Positions 13,324-21,836 of a stretch of DNA of 30,521 nucleotides are shown piece after piece. Numbering within the stretch: the first letter of the stretch is position 1; the number at the start of each line of letters is the position of its first letter. The stretch comes from JAILLW01 sp045640525 (lineage in GTDB: Bacteria > Bacillota > Clostridia > Lachnospirales > Lachnospiraceae). The notes beneath the pieces were generated by a model. The model saw only the letters and a list, made by a program, of their open reading frames with translations, ran no database searches and had not been told where the DNA came from. The position numbers and the translations under genes were made by a program. Where the stretch lies: contig JAZUFE010000021.1 in NCBI GenBank assembly GCA_045640525.1, forward strand, positions 1-30,521. Reading direction: 5' to 3'.

Positions 13324-13620
13324 CTAATCAGAAATGCAACTCGGCAATTCGTTGACCTTTTTAACAAGCGTGTCTGCGTATCCGTCACCGCCAAGAGCCT
13401 TGTAAGTCTTGTGTGCTTCAAGAAATGCTTGCCGTTCAATATCGGAAGCGAAACCCTTATCGACCAATTTCTCTCCGAAGTCGTAAATGTCTTTCATAAG
13501 GCACATACGAACTCCGACCTTGACGGGGTTTTTGATGTTGGTGATTATATCGATTATCTTGGTGAGTATTCCCGAACCGATAATAGCAATTACTATTGAT
13601 GTGATTTGTTCTGATGTCAT
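13324..13620 (-). CDS. Membrane-anchored late protein, 98 aa
   Basis: The N-terminus (SEQITSIVIAIIGSGILTKI) is a single membrane helix. The rest is soluble and ends GGDGYADTLVKKVNELPS, a tail seen in small phage proteins near holins. AGGAG precedes the ATG. As the first gene after the internal terminator, it heads the lysis cluster of four small membrane proteins before the endolysin. It may be a holin-associated or haemolysin-XhlA-like factor, but I would not assign a family. Confidence 0.65.
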   Translation of the reverse strand: MTSEQITSIVIAIIGSGILTKIIDIITNIKNPVKVGVRMCLMKDIYDFGEKLVDKGFASDIERQAFLEAHKTYKALGGDGYADTLVKKVNELPSCISD

Positions 13621-13646
13621 TTTAAATTTCTCCTAGATTGAATTTG

Positions 13647-13682
13647 AAAAAGGGGAACAATGCCGACTAGCACTATTCCCCC
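13647..13682 (-). terminator. Intrinsic terminator between tail and lysis genes
   Basis: On the minus strand, GGGGAA (13681-13676) pairs with TTCCCC (13657-13652), followed by five T residues (13651-13647). An inner TGC/GCA pairing may extend the stem. It lies directly after the 77-aa gene at 13688 and before the lysis genes, so it should reduce or gate their transcription within the late operon. Confidence 0.78.
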
Positions 13683-13687
13683 AAGTA

Positions 13688-13921
13688 TTACTCTGCGTCT
13701 GCCGTTTCTCTGACAAATACATCATCAATGTATGTTCCGCCTGCGGAGTTTTTTACGATAACTTCTGCAAGCGCAACATCAGATGCGTTCATGTAAGTTG
13801 CCATTAAACTATGATACTTAACCATAGCAGATTCCTTTGTGTCATGAATGCTACCCTCAATCGGAGCATACTGACCTTGTGTGTTCTTGACGATTTTAAT
13901 TACATAATACTTTTCTTCCAT
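13688..13921 (-). CDS. Small hypothetical late protein, 77 aa
   Basis: The protein begins MEEKYYVIKIVKNTQGQYAP and has a middle KESAMVKYHSLMATYMNASD and an acidic end (RETADAE). The beta-alpha-beta pattern suggests a compact small domain. GAGAGG lies upstream. It follows the host-recognition gene and is followed by a terminator hairpin, so it is the last gene of the tail segment. No function is known to me. Confidence 0.7.
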   Translation of the reverse strand: MEEKYYVIKIVKNTQGQYAPIEGSIHDTKESAMVKYHSLMATYMNASDVALAEVIVKNSAGGTYIDDVFVRETADAE

Positions 13922-13955
13922 TTTATTTTCCTCTCTTTCTAAAATTGATAAATAT

Positions 13956-14615
13956 TTATTCTTCGCAAATAATGTTCAAGGTAAAATATACCGTATTAGG
14001 AGTAGCGGTTGTGGTTTTATAAAATTCTACTTTTCCATTACTGTATATCCATACACTACCTACCTGAGTATAGCCAACGCCGTCACCCAAAAGCGAAAAT
14101 CCACAGTTTGTAACGGCGCTTTTAAGCCACGGTTCGGAATTTGCTGAAACGATTTCAAAAGGACCACTCCCACTTGGAATGTTGGCATTTAATATTCCTC
14201 TTACCATTACATTTTTTCCGCTTTTGGCTAAAAAGAGCTGTCCGTACTGAGTATTTATCGTCTTTGTCTTAATACTTAAATCACTGTTTATTGCACTCAC
14301 TTCGTCACCGAGGTTGGTCTGTGTCCAATCTGCGTGTGGTGGTCTTTGTGCCGTGTTGGTATTGGCAATGTATGTCTTTCCACCGTCATACAGAATTTCG
14401 CCCTTATTCCAAGTTCTAGCCGACCAAGTTTTTGCGAAACCTTGAATGCTAACTTTCCCGTCCACCGTTGCGTCCAAACTCTGCAAATACTGTTCGTCTG
14501 CTTCGATAGCGTCCGTGTGCGCTTGTAATGCACTCGCATTTATCGGTGTCGTTTCATTCGGTAAATCTTTCCACCCATTCGGATATGGATTATTGAAATT
14601 TGGTGTATAACTCAT
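13956..14615 (-). CDS. Putative tail fibre / receptor-binding protein, 219 aa
   Basis: The N-terminal part (about residues 1-60) is helical with TPINASALQAHTDAIEADEQ, a stretch common in phage distal tail proteins that trimerise. The middle (65-95) holds a small carbohydrate-binding-like motif (TWNKGEILYDGGKTYIANTN, then PPHADWTQTN), like chitin-binding/CBM5-12 type repeats. The C-terminal part is beta-rich and ends in a hydrophobic strand. Position at the end of the tail genes and this make-up support a role in host recognition. Confidence 0.72.
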   Translation of the reverse strand: MSYTPNFNNPYPNGWKDLPNETTPINASALQAHTDAIEADEQYLQSLDATVDGKVSIQGFAKTWSARTWNKGEILYDGGKTYIANTNTAQRPPHADWTQTNLGDEVSAINSDLSIKTKTINTQYGQLFLAKSGKNVMVRGILNANIPSGSGPFEIVSANSEPWLKSAVTNCGFSLLGDGVGYTQVGSVWIYSNGKVEFYKTTTATPNTVYFTLNIICEE

Positions 14616-14628
14616 ATTTTTACCTCTC

Positions 14629-15918
14629 TTAAATTATGTGATGATACAATTTGAACATTTTCTGATTATCAACAACGGAATCCTCTTCGTCCTCGGAGCA
14701 TTGCGTTGGTGTGGCGTAAAAGTTACTTCCCGAACTCTGAAATGTCATGTTATCGATATAAACTAAATAATCATTTGAATGAGTTGTGTAAAAAAATTGC
14801 GGATAGCACAACTCACCGTTTCCGCTTACTCTCTCTGAATTGACATAGCACTTGAATTGATTGTAAATATCGTCTGCATAAACGATATGGTCACCATTTG
14901 CTTTTGCTACATCGAGCGTGATAGAATCCTCTCCGTTAATGTTCGGAATCGTTATCTGTTGCGGTAATGCTACTTGCGAAAATGAACTCATATTGGTCGA
15001 AGTGTAAAGAATCAATCCACCACCGTCTTGCGAACGATGATTGAAATACAAATAAAACCTACTATTCGCATACACTATCCCAAAATTAGATTTACGTTCG
15101 GTGAATAACTGTGCTTCTCTGACCACTCCGCTTGCGTTTATTTCCGTAATATAATAGTAAGTATCTCCACTAACCGTCTTTCCGTGAAAATGAAACCACC
15201 TACCATTAGCACATTGCGTATTCGTATCATAGAATAAATCCATATTGGAAAAACCGACTTGTGTTAGGCTCTTCGTTTCGGAATTGAAAGCATACCATTT
15301 ATAACTTCCGTCCGAACCGCTTATCCACGCTATGTTTGAACTTGGGTGTGCGACCACATTACTCATAGTGGATTCAAACTCGGTCACTTCTCCAATCTGA
15401 CACACTCCGCTAGGTTCTTCGGGTTCGTTAATCTCGATAAAGTACCACTTATCTCTTGTGGCATGGACGAGAACACCGCCTTGCATTCCTACGATTGCGT
15501 TTGTATCTCCGATTCCAAAATCGTGTTCTATCCATTGGACAACTCTTTCGTCTTTGCTCGATACATACAATCCGTCACTTATTCGCCCTAGATTATTCGT
15601 TACTCCCACTCTTGCCTTGTCTGAATAAGCACTCCGATTCAAATAGATTGAATTGCCACCTAGAATCTTCTCGCTAGGATATACGATTCCGTGTGGATTG
15701 ACACTATAACTGTTGTCAGTCTGAAACATAAAATACTTATCGGGAAACATTGTTCTCCACAACAACCCGTCAAGATTCTGCTCGTCCTTTTTCACATAGA
15801 ACCCACCGTGAAATCTTGGCTCTGCCATATTTTCAAACTTACCGTATACATCTTTGTGGTCTTTCCGTCTAAAGTACAATCGTGAACTCTGTTGTCTTTT
15901 TCCGTCTGAAATTGACAT
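14629..15918 (-). CDS. Putative tail tip / baseplate protein, 429 aa
   Basis: The protein is rich in beta strands with recurring short blocks (for example GGVLVHATRDKWYFIEI, SGSDGSYKWYAFNS, NGRWFHFHGKTVSGDTYYYI, SRFYLYFNHRSQDGG), consistent with a beta-propeller or beta-sandwich. No enzymatic motif is recognised. Its place between the Dit/tail-endopeptidase-like gene and the fibre gene indicates an upper fibre or baseplate component. The strong ribosome binding site AAGGAAGTGG precedes the ATG. Confidence 0.7.
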   Translation of the reverse strand: MSISDGKRQQSSRLYFRRKDHKDVYGKFENMAEPRFHGGFYVKKDEQNLDGLLWRTMFPDKYFMFQTDNSYSVNPHGIVYPSEKILGGNSIYLNRSAYSDKARVGVTNNLGRISDGLYVSSKDERVVQWIEHDFGIGDTNAIVGMQGGVLVHATRDKWYFIEINEPEEPSGVCQIGEVTEFESTMSNVVAHPSSNIAWISGSDGSYKWYAFNSETKSLTQVGFSNMDLFYDTNTQCANGRWFHFHGKTVSGDTYYYITEINASGVVREAQLFTERKSNFGIVYANSRFYLYFNHRSQDGGGLILYTSTNMSSFSQVALPQQITIPNINGEDSITLDVAKANGDHIVYADDIYNQFKCYVNSERVSGNGELCYPQFFYTTHSNDYLVYIDNMTFQSSGSNFYATPTQCSEDEEDSVVDNQKMFKLYHHII

Positions 15919-15931
15919 TTAAACCACTTCC

Positions 15932-17239
15932 TTACTGAATCGTTACTATCTCACCTTGTATCAAATAAATCGTATTATCTTGCGGATTTGTCGGTACTTG
16001 GCTCACACTCTGCACTTGGAATCCCGTTCCACCTTCTTCCAAAGCGGTTACACGTTCGTCAAGTGCTGAAATTTCTCTCGCCTGGTTGTCCGATTCCTTC
16101 TTTATCAAATCAAGTTTGGTTTTCAGATCGGAGATAAATATATTCTGATATTCAACTCCGCGTGCAGAAAACTCATCTTTTTGAGCTTGGATTCCTTTGA
16201 ATGTTCTCGACAATACTGTGAATGACTTATATCCTTGACTTGTCTCATACGACAAACCATCTCCGCATTCTAAGTACGGTAATCCGTTATTAGTGGCCTT
16301 GAACGGAATGTAGCTTAGTTCACACACATTCGGATATATCGCACGAGCAATTTGCCTTACCTTCGGTTCCCCAAGGTTATATGTGAAAATATTGCCCTGA
16401 ATAATATATCTATTTCCGCCTGTACCTTCATTGATTCCGTAATCATCCTCAGATTCCCTAATCGAAAGCAAATCAACGGGATGCACAACGAATTCTTCAT
16501 ACTCATTTTTGCGGTAATAGGTCAAACTTGTAGAAACATCTTGGTCGCCTTTTCTCGCCGGAAAGAGTTGAGAACTTGGGAATAATGTGTTTGCCGGATA
16601 TACCGGTGTTGAGCCTGTTGTTAAAATCCTATACGCAAACTGTCCGTCTCTGTTTACGATTCCGAATACTCCGTTGACTTGGCAAATCTGCTTAATCAGT
16701 GCCAATGCTTGCAATTGCTTCGGCTCGTACAGTTTATCAAAGGTAATCTCATCAGCCGGCAGTGAAGCTGCGACCTGAGTCAACCCGATATAATTGAATA
16801 ATGAATTTCTGAAACTTTTGATTGAAATGGGAAATGATAAAGAGTTGTACCACGAAGCAACATCAATATTTCCTTTCTGATAAAGCGCATCATATGCAAT
16901 TATCTTCTTATGAATCTTATTTGCTTCTAGTTTTGCGGAATCAACATATCCGTTAAATAAACAAATCTCGTCCGTATTATCCGCCTGGATATATACTTTT
17001 ACTTGCTGTCCTACTAATGTTTCAGATATTCCCGAAATTTTTACTGACATTGACGAACTTATGCAGCCGACAAACTCAATAGAATCTTTATCCATCAAAG
17101 ATTCTTTAACTTCCAAAGATTCCTTGAATATTCTGTCGTTGCCAATGTTCAAATTCAACCCAGGGAAATTTATACGGACAGTCTTAAACGATGTGTCCGA
17201 TTTAAACGCTGTTTTTGTTGCATCCGATACATTTAACAT
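15932..17239 (-). CDS. Tail tip protein (tail-associated / Tal-like), 435 aa
   Basis: The start is ATG 17239 (MLNVSDATKTAFK), because AGAGG is about 7 nt upstream; the longer open frame has no such site and overlaps the preceding gene. The N-terminal region (NVSDATKTAFKSDTSFKTVR, then INFPGLNLNIGN) and a central beta-rich region containing LQALALIKQICQVNGVFGIV resemble the baseplate hub domain of siphophage tail-tip proteins. A coiled coil (about residues 375-405) and a C-terminal NPQDNTIYLIQGEIVTIQ segment follow. It probably closes the tail tube; an endopeptidase domain is not evident. Confidence 0.7.
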   Translation of the reverse strand: MLNVSDATKTAFKSDTSFKTVRINFPGLNLNIGNDRIFKESLEVKESLMDKDSIEFVGCISSSMSVKISGISETLVGQQVKVYIQADNTDEICLFNGYVDSAKLEANKIHKKIIAYDALYQKGNIDVASWYNSLSFPISIKSFRNSLFNYIGLTQVAASLPADEITFDKLYEPKQLQALALIKQICQVNGVFGIVNRDGQFAYRILTTGSTPVYPANTLFPSSQLFPARKGDQDVSTSLTYYRKNEYEEFVVHPVDLLSIRESEDDYGINEGTGGNRYIIQGNIFTYNLGEPKVRQIARAIYPNVCELSYIPFKATNNGLPYLECGDGLSYETSQGYKSFTVLSRTFKGIQAQKDEFSARGVEYQNIFISDLKTKLDLIKKESDNQAREISALDERVTALEEGGTGFQVQSVSQVPTNPQDNTIYLIQGEIVTIQ

Positions 17240-17250
17240 ATTGATTCCTC

Positions 17251-17634
17251 TTAATACTCGGTTAATTCTATATTTGTCGCTCCGTACTCGATATTTGTTC
17301 CGATAACGTTTTCGTGCTTCCAATCGATATCTTTTATACGGAATGTTCCGTCCAAATAAGTTCCGGAAGTGTCATCGTAATAATTAACCGATACATTTGT
17401 TAATGATGCTAAAAACGCAGTGAATTGAGAATGCTCTGCGTTAGTGTGCGGTCTGAACTGAAATTTAATCGTGGTCTTTTTAGAATTGAAAGTTATTTCA
17501 TGCTGCACACCTGAAGCGTCCTCGTACTTCTCTGCGACTCTTAAAGGTCTTTGACAAGAATATGATCCTCGAACCATTAAAGTATTAGGAACCTTAGTTC
17601 CGTTAATTTTTAATCTGTAATCTGTATAACTCAT
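17251..17634 (-). CDS. Tail protein after tape measure, 127 aa (DUF6711-like)
   Basis: This beta-rich protein begins SYTDYRLKINGTKVPNTLMV, with a central TIKFQFRPHTNAEHSQFTAF and a C-terminal KHENVIGTNIEYGATNIEL. The position between tape measure and tail tip is where siphophages encode the distal tail protein. The short length suggests a minimal Dit equivalent; I associate this type with the DUF6711 group, from memory only. AGGGAGAGAGT precedes the ATG. Confidence 0.7.
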   Translation of the reverse strand: MSYTDYRLKINGTKVPNTLMVRGSYSCQRPLRVAEKYEDASGVQHEITFNSKKTTIKFQFRPHTNAEHSQFTAFLASLTNVSVNYYDDTSGTYLDGTFRIKDIDWKHENVIGTNIEYGATNIELTEY

Positions 17635-17645
17635 ACTCTCTCCCT

Positions 17646-19454
17646 TTATGCGAATGCGCCTTCGCCATCATGCCTTCTCTTATAAACAATGTTCTTTTCA
17701 ACAATGTCATCGAAAATCGAATCGGTATTAGCTGAAAGCGTTAATTCCAACCCGACAGTCTGTAATGCTGATACGAATGCGCTTGTAATATCTTCCTTAG
17801 TCAGTCCGTTAAGTGTTGCATGATCTGCGTTTGCATCCAAAGGCGTAACTCTTGCGCCGGAAGGAAGGTCAAGTATCTCAGGGCCTTTTTCACCGACGAC
17901 AACGGCTCCTTCTTCTTGAACATTTCCGCCCTTAGCAAGCAACGGCAACTGAGGCAAACTAAAAGTGTTTCCGCCAATGCCAGGAACCCAATCGGGAATA
18001 ACTATTGTTCCAATCTTTGCAAAAACACCATTAATTCCGCCGATAATTGCGTTCATGGGAGCCTTGACTAAATTAACAAGACCTTTGAAGATGTTCTCAA
18101 AAATCTTCGAAACACCACTCCATGCTCTTTCCCAATCTCCCGTGAATACTCCGGCAATGAAATCAATCAATCCTTGCAAAATGCCTTTGACGTTCTCAAT
18201 TACGGGCATAATCGCATCAAAAGCAGCTTTCAATCTGATTTCAATGCAATCTGCAAGGAATTCAAGTACCGGTGCCAATTCGTCCAGTGCAATCATTAAG
18301 CCTTGAGATAGCAACTCGATTAATGGTCCGAGCAGTTCCCCGACTATCTGAAGCAATGGATCTAAAATTGCCATGATGATATCCAATATAGGTTGCAGAA
18401 TAGGAAGTAAACTTTGCAGTAATTTCATTACGACATCTAAAATAGGCTGTAATATAGGAAGCAAATCTTCCACTATCTGAACCAATGGCGGAATCAGCAT
18501 CTTCAGCAAATCCGTTATAATAGGAAGAACTGTGCTTGCTATGTCTGCCAAGAACGGAGCCAACTGCTGAACTAAATCCATCAAAGGTGGCAAAATTGCT
18601 TGGGCCATCTCCATTAGTGGCGGAATAACTGCATTCAGCAACTCTTCCGCAATCGGTGCTAAATCTTGGAACATTGATTGAATATTAGGAAGGTATTCGA
18701 TAATAATATTCAATACATCGTTCAGAATCGGGAATAATGAACTACCCAAATTAGTAACAAGCATTTGCAACGACTGTGTTACATCGTCCATCAAATCACC
18801 GAATTCAACACCGGAAGAAACTGTTTCTTCTGACATAACCAAACCAAGGTCATGTGCCCTGTCTCTCAGTTCTTCAATGGCAGCCGAACCCTGATTGAGC
18901 ATTGGCATCATTTCAGTACCGGACTTTCCAAACAGACTAACTGCAAGGGAAGTTCTTTCTGCTCCTTCTTCCATTCCGGCCAAAGCAGTAATTGATTCAT
19001 TCATCATCTGCTCTGCGCTCTTCATGCTTCCGTCTGCATTGGTAATTGATACGCCTAATCTGTTAAATGTATCAATTGCGGTTTTATTTCCGTTTGAGGC
19101 TTTATCCATCAGCGTCGAAAGTGTTTTAACACCCGTCTGCATCTTACTGATGTCCATTCCGTTCTGCCCCATTATGTATGACCACTCTTGATACCCTTCA
19201 GCGGAAATACCAATTTTTTGAGACATCTTATCAATCTCGTCCGTTGCTTTTGAGGCTTCTTTCGCCTGGTCAATGAGTGCGCTCGTAGCTGCTACTGCTG
19301 TGCTTGCAATTGCAACGCCGGCACCGGCAACGGCTCCAACACCTTTTCCGACTTTGGACATCAATCCTTCGGCCGACTCGCCCGTTTTCTTCATAGCCTT
19401 GTCGGCTTCGTCTGAATCTATGAATATTGAACCGAATAATTTAAAAAGTTCCAT
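17646..19454 (-). CDS. Tape measure protein
   Basis: At 602 residues this is the longest protein in the window. The N-terminus (MELFKLFGSIFIDSDEADKA) and the Ala/Gly-rich hydrophobic stretch (residues 36-62) are typical. Residues 265-385 form a run of leucine/proline repeats of about 11-14 residues (AILPPLMDLV, LLPILQPILD and variants), giving an extended helical ruler. The C-terminus has EEGAVVVGEKGPEILDLPSG, the usual end motif of this family. It fixes tail length and is ejected with the DNA. The start overlaps the tail-chaperone extension by 14 nt. Confidence 0.95.
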   Translation of the reverse strand: MELFKLFGSIFIDSDEADKAMKKTGESAEGLMSKVGKGVGAVAGAGVAIASTAVAATSALIDQAKEASKATDEIDKMSQKIGISAEGYQEWSYIMGQNGMDISKMQTGVKTLSTLMDKASNGNKTAIDTFNRLGVSITNADGSMKSAEQMMNESITALAGMEEGAERTSLAVSLFGKSGTEMMPMLNQGSAAIEELRDRAHDLGLVMSEETVSSGVEFGDLMDDVTQSLQMLVTNLGSSLFPILNDVLNIIIEYLPNIQSMFQDLAPIAEELLNAVIPPLMEMAQAILPPLMDLVQQLAPFLADIASTVLPIITDLLKMLIPPLVQIVEDLLPILQPILDVVMKLLQSLLPILQPILDIIMAILDPLLQIVGELLGPLIELLSQGLMIALDELAPVLEFLADCIEIRLKAAFDAIMPVIENVKGILQGLIDFIAGVFTGDWERAWSGVSKIFENIFKGLVNLVKAPMNAIIGGINGVFAKIGTIVIPDWVPGIGGNTFSLPQLPLLAKGGNVQEEGAVVVGEKGPEILDLPSGARVTPLDANADHATLNGLTKEDITSAFVSALQTVGLELTLSANTDSIFDDIVEKNIVYKRRHDGEGAFA

Positions 19455-20048
19455 CGAGTATGTCCTTTACATCTGCAAGAATTTCTTCCTTCGACCGGTT
19501 ATCTACTTTTGAGGCCGAATACATATTTTCCTTAAAATCTGTAAATGTCATTTGCGTTTGATAACCGACTACCCAACGCAAAAACAACTTATCTTCAATA
19601 TTTTTGTCATATGCGAACTTAATTAGCCTTGTTCCATCCATAAAAGAAGACTCCAACACTGCTTGAGCATTGGAGCCGTATCTTCTATATATGAGGTCGA
19701 TTAGTTCTATTTCGTCATTAAGTTCCGCACATATCCGAAAAAACTTGCAAGGTCGTTTTCCTTTGCAATTTCTTTCATGGTTTTAATGGTCTCATCAATG
19801 CTCTGCTTCTGAACTGCTTCTGCATCGACTTCCATTACGTCTGCGAGAATCTCATAAAACTGTTTCTCGACTTTTGCATCCGAACATGAATACAGGAGAG
19901 AAAAGAGAAGGTCAATCCCGATTATCTCGGCATCTTCCTTCTCTCCATTTCTGCCTGTTTCGTATGCTTTCATAAATGATTCTTTGATATCTGCATTCTT
20001 GGCCAATCTAGCCACTGCAAATACATCTTTAGTCTGTAATTTTCTCAT
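19441..20048 (-). CDS. Tail assembly chaperone G-T fusion made by -1 frameshift
   Basis: The second tail chaperone has no good start of its own: its frame (open from 19737 to 19441, ending DVKDILDGTF) runs upstream of the first GTG with clear coding character (AELNDEIELIDLIYRRYG). That frame is -1 relative to the 113-aa chaperone and meets it at the slippery heptamer T-TTT-TTC (19743-19737). Slippage would give a protein of about 202 residues: 104 from G plus 98 from T. Lambda gpG/gpGT and many siphophages use the same arrangement before the tape measure gene, where the fusion loads the tape measure with tail-tube protein. Confidence 0.88.
19707..20048 (-). CDS. Tail assembly chaperone G, 113 aa
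   Basis: This helical, acidic protein begins MRKLQTKDVFAVARLAKNAD and contains EIIGIDLLFSLLYSCSDAKV and ILADVMEVDAEAVQKQSIDE. It is the usual first chaperone between the major tail protein and the tape measure. The length and the final FFGYVRNLMTK are consistent with the Gram-positive siphophage family (TAC). Most ribosomes should terminate at its own TAG (19709-19707), while a minority shift frame at 19737 to make the longer form. Confidence 0.88.
   Translation of the reverse strand: MRKLQTKDVFAVARLAKNADIKESFMKAYETGRNGEKEDAEIIGIDLLFSLLYSCSDAKVEKQFYEILADVMEVDAEAVQKQSIDETIKTMKEIAKENDLASFFGYVRNLMTK
19737..19743 (-). promoter_or_regulatory. -1 ribosomal frameshift slippery site TTTTTTC
   Basis: In the zero frame the codons are AGT-TTT-TTC, so the heptamer is T-TTT-TTC, a standard X-XXY-YYZ site. 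After slippage the next codon is CGG, and the -1 frame stays open for 98 codons to 19441. It lies 9 codons before the zero-frame stop. Confidence 0.88.
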
Positions 20049-20073
20049 ATATTAGTCTCCTGTGTGCGTGAAT

Positions 20074-20676
20074 TTAGGTTGTAACAACCGTTGTCGGATA
20101 GTAGATAGCAAAAGGTGCGCTCTGCAAATCGTTCTGTGTGTAATGACCGTAGAATGTCATGGGAAGAACTGCTTCGTTCTTATCTGCCATCGTCAACTTA
20201 AGGCCATCGGTATCAAGCGCATTTGTTACCTGGATAATAACTGGCGTGTTAGTCTTTGCTAACTTACCAACCCACGTTACATTGCCAACATAGTCTGATA
20301 ACTGAATGTCTGAATTTCCGACAATCTTGTTATAACCACTAGGACTTGTTGAAGTAGTAACCGTGCAAGAACCGAGTGCTTTTTCGATAACTGCCTGGTT
20401 CAACTCGATAACATTTGCCTTAAGATATACATCCCAAGCGTCATTTCTTTCGAGACCTTTTGCACGTCCTTTTACTCCGTCAATTTCAATCTGTCTCATG
20501 GTCATGGCAGCAGAGAACTCACCACCGCCTCTTGTTGCTCCGAGCAATTTGCCGGCTTCAACTGCCGAATCATATGTATCTTCCTCAACATCGAAGTTAA
20601 GAAAGAATGCTCCGGCATCAAGAAGTAAATTCTCGGCTGTCTGATCTGTAAAACCCGAAAAGTTTTTAGCTGCCAT
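20074..20676 (-). CDS. Major tail tube protein
   Basis: This 200-residue beta-rich protein begins AAKNFSGFTDQTAENLLLDA, then FFLNFDVEEDTYDSAVEAG, with a GATRGGGEFSAAMTMRQIEI segment and a C-terminal NEAVLPMTFYGHYTQND. Size and position (after the tail-completion gene, before the chaperones) are those of the tube protein of Gram-positive siphophages, which stacks as hexamers. TGGAGGAAA precedes the ATG. Confidence 0.88.
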   Translation of the reverse strand: MAAKNFSGFTDQTAENLLLDAGAFFLNFDVEEDTYDSAVEAGKLLGATRGGGEFSAAMTMRQIEIDGVKGRAKGLERNDAWDVYLKANVIELNQAVIEKALGSCTVTTSTSPSGYNKIVGNSDIQLSDYVGNVTWVGKLAKTNTPVIIQVTNALDTDGLKLTMADKNEAVLPMTFYGHYTQNDLQSAPFAIYYPTTVVTT

Positions 20677-20691
20677 ATTATTTCCTCCATC

Positions 20692-21066
20692 TTAATAATT
20701 AAAGCGAATCTGGAACTGCTCCCTAACTCGCTTAATTTGCTTATCGTTGTCCTCTACATACTGTCTCTGGCCACTAAATGCTCTGAAACTTGCGTGTGTG
20801 TCGGAATAATAATTTCCTTCTCCAAGAGTTGCCTCAATGTTATCCATTAATGCATCTGCTCTTGAATGCGTTTTGTAGGAATCCCAAACATTTATTTCCA
20901 TAATCCCATCATAGGGGATCACGGTTGTGTTGTACGGCCTTACTTCAATTACTGCATACGGATATTTGGCACTCTCAGGTGCTTGACCGTAATACACTGT
21001 GTAATTGTTCAAGGTTGCAAGGATTAAATCCCTTAACCTTAATGTTTTTGTTCTTAAATCACTCAT
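20692..21066 (-). CDS. Tail completion / terminator-like protein, 124 aa
   Basis: The start is ATG 21066 (MSDLRTKTLRLRDL), with AAGGA 8 nt upstream within the end of the previous gene; the longer open frame is not used. Residues such as YAVIEVRPYNTTVIPYDGIM, then INVWDSYKTHSRADALMDNI, fit the minor tail protein (gpU / gp17-like) fold, which caps the tail tube. It overlaps its neighbour by 8 nt. Confidence 0.78.
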   Translation of the reverse strand: MSDLRTKTLRLRDLILATLNNYTVYYGQAPESAKYPYAVIEVRPYNTTVIPYDGIMEINVWDSYKTHSRADALMDNIEATLGEGNYYSDTHASFRAFSGQRQYVEDNDKQIKRVREQFQIRFNY

Positions 21067-21514
21067 CTGCGCTTCCTTCGTAATCTTCTTCTGAGATGTG
21101 CGCCAAGGCGGCTGCTTCATCTTCTAGGAATGATAAATACTTACTTTCAATTTCTATTATTTCGGGAACATGGTTCTCAACAGCACTTGTCAGAAGTCCG
21201 AGTTTAGGCTGTTTGCTTGAACCTACCTCTTGGAATCCGCCATAGAATCCATTAGGCTTTATTCCGACTTGCAAATTCGGAAAATCTTCTTGCTTGTAAC
21301 GTACCCAATACTGCGTCGCCCTTCCCACATTGAATGTCTTTTTACTAAAAATCGAATAAAATTCATTGCGGAAAATTTTGCAAACATATTTCCCGACATC
21401 ACGAAGGCCGGCTCTCGCCAATTCCTTCAAGGTATAACTGCAAGCATCAACATTCGATGTGAATGTCAATTTTCCATCTTTTGAAACTTTAGTTACTGAT
21501 TTTGGTAGTGCCAT
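21059..21514 (-). CDS. HK97 gp10-like head-tail joining protein, 151 aa
   Basis: The start is ATG 21514 (MALPKSVTKVSKDG), with GAGGTTGGAAG before it. The protein contains LKELARAGLRDVGKYVCKIF, AlphaBeta-type helices and a STKxxPKLG-like end (VGSSKQPKLGLLTSAVENHV), the pattern of HK97 gp10 proteins that link the connector to the tail terminator. The C-terminus is very acidic (DEAAALAHISEEDYEGSADE). It overlaps the upstream gene by 22 nt. Confidence 0.8.
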   Translation of the reverse strand: MALPKSVTKVSKDGKLTFTSNVDACSYTLKELARAGLRDVGKYVCKIFRNEFYSIFSKKTFNVGRATQYWVRYKQEDFPNLQVGIKPNGFYGGFQEVGSSKQPKLGLLTSAVENHVPEIIEIESKYLSFLEDEAAALAHISEEDYEGSADE

Positions 21515-21828
21515 TCTTCCAACCTCACTCCGGAATAGCAAGTAATTTCAATTCCATCATTCGAATTCACATAGGTGCGAAGCACTTTATAAATCACCGC
21601 ATCGTATTCCACGAACTCTTCTCCGTTGTATTCCTGTCTCATAGCAAGAATGAACTTGAATTCGGGTTTTACTCCGGCTGTTTGCGCTTGATAGAACTCA
21701 TTTGTTCCGATGGAAGCAACACTTGCGAATCTTTTTACTCTTGTTCGGGTGATAATCGGATCTCCGTAATCATCAACTCCGGTTCCAACATCTTCACCGA
21801 TTAAATAAATTACACAACTTCTGTCCAT
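21493..21828 (-). CDS. Head closure / head-tail adaptor protein, 111 aa
   Basis: This beta-barrel-like protein begins MDRSCVIYLIGEDVGTGVDD and includes YGDPIITRTRVKRFASVASI and DAVIYKVLRTYVNSNDGIEI. Both are typical of the SPP1 gp16 / HK97 stopper group, which plugs the portal exit after packaging. It is the second of the four connector genes. TAGGAG precedes the ATG. Confidence 0.8.
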   Translation of the reverse strand: MDRSCVIYLIGEDVGTGVDDYGDPIITRTRVKRFASVASIGTNEFYQAQTAGVKPEFKFILAMRQEYNGEEFVEYDAVIYKVLRTYVNSNDGIEITCYSGVRLEEWHYQNQ

Positions 21829-21836
21829 CTCGTCTC

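Noticed and set aside
18071..18720. Tandem DNA repeats in the tape measure gene as a recombination or variation element
   Set aside because: They encode the usual leucine/proline helical repeats of tape measure proteins and show no template-variable repeat pairing or reverse transcriptase, so no diversity-generating element is present.
19441..19659. An independent 72-residue gene starting at GTG 19659
   Set aside because: Coding character in the same frame continues upstream to the slippery heptamer, so it is the extension of the frameshift product, not a separate gene.
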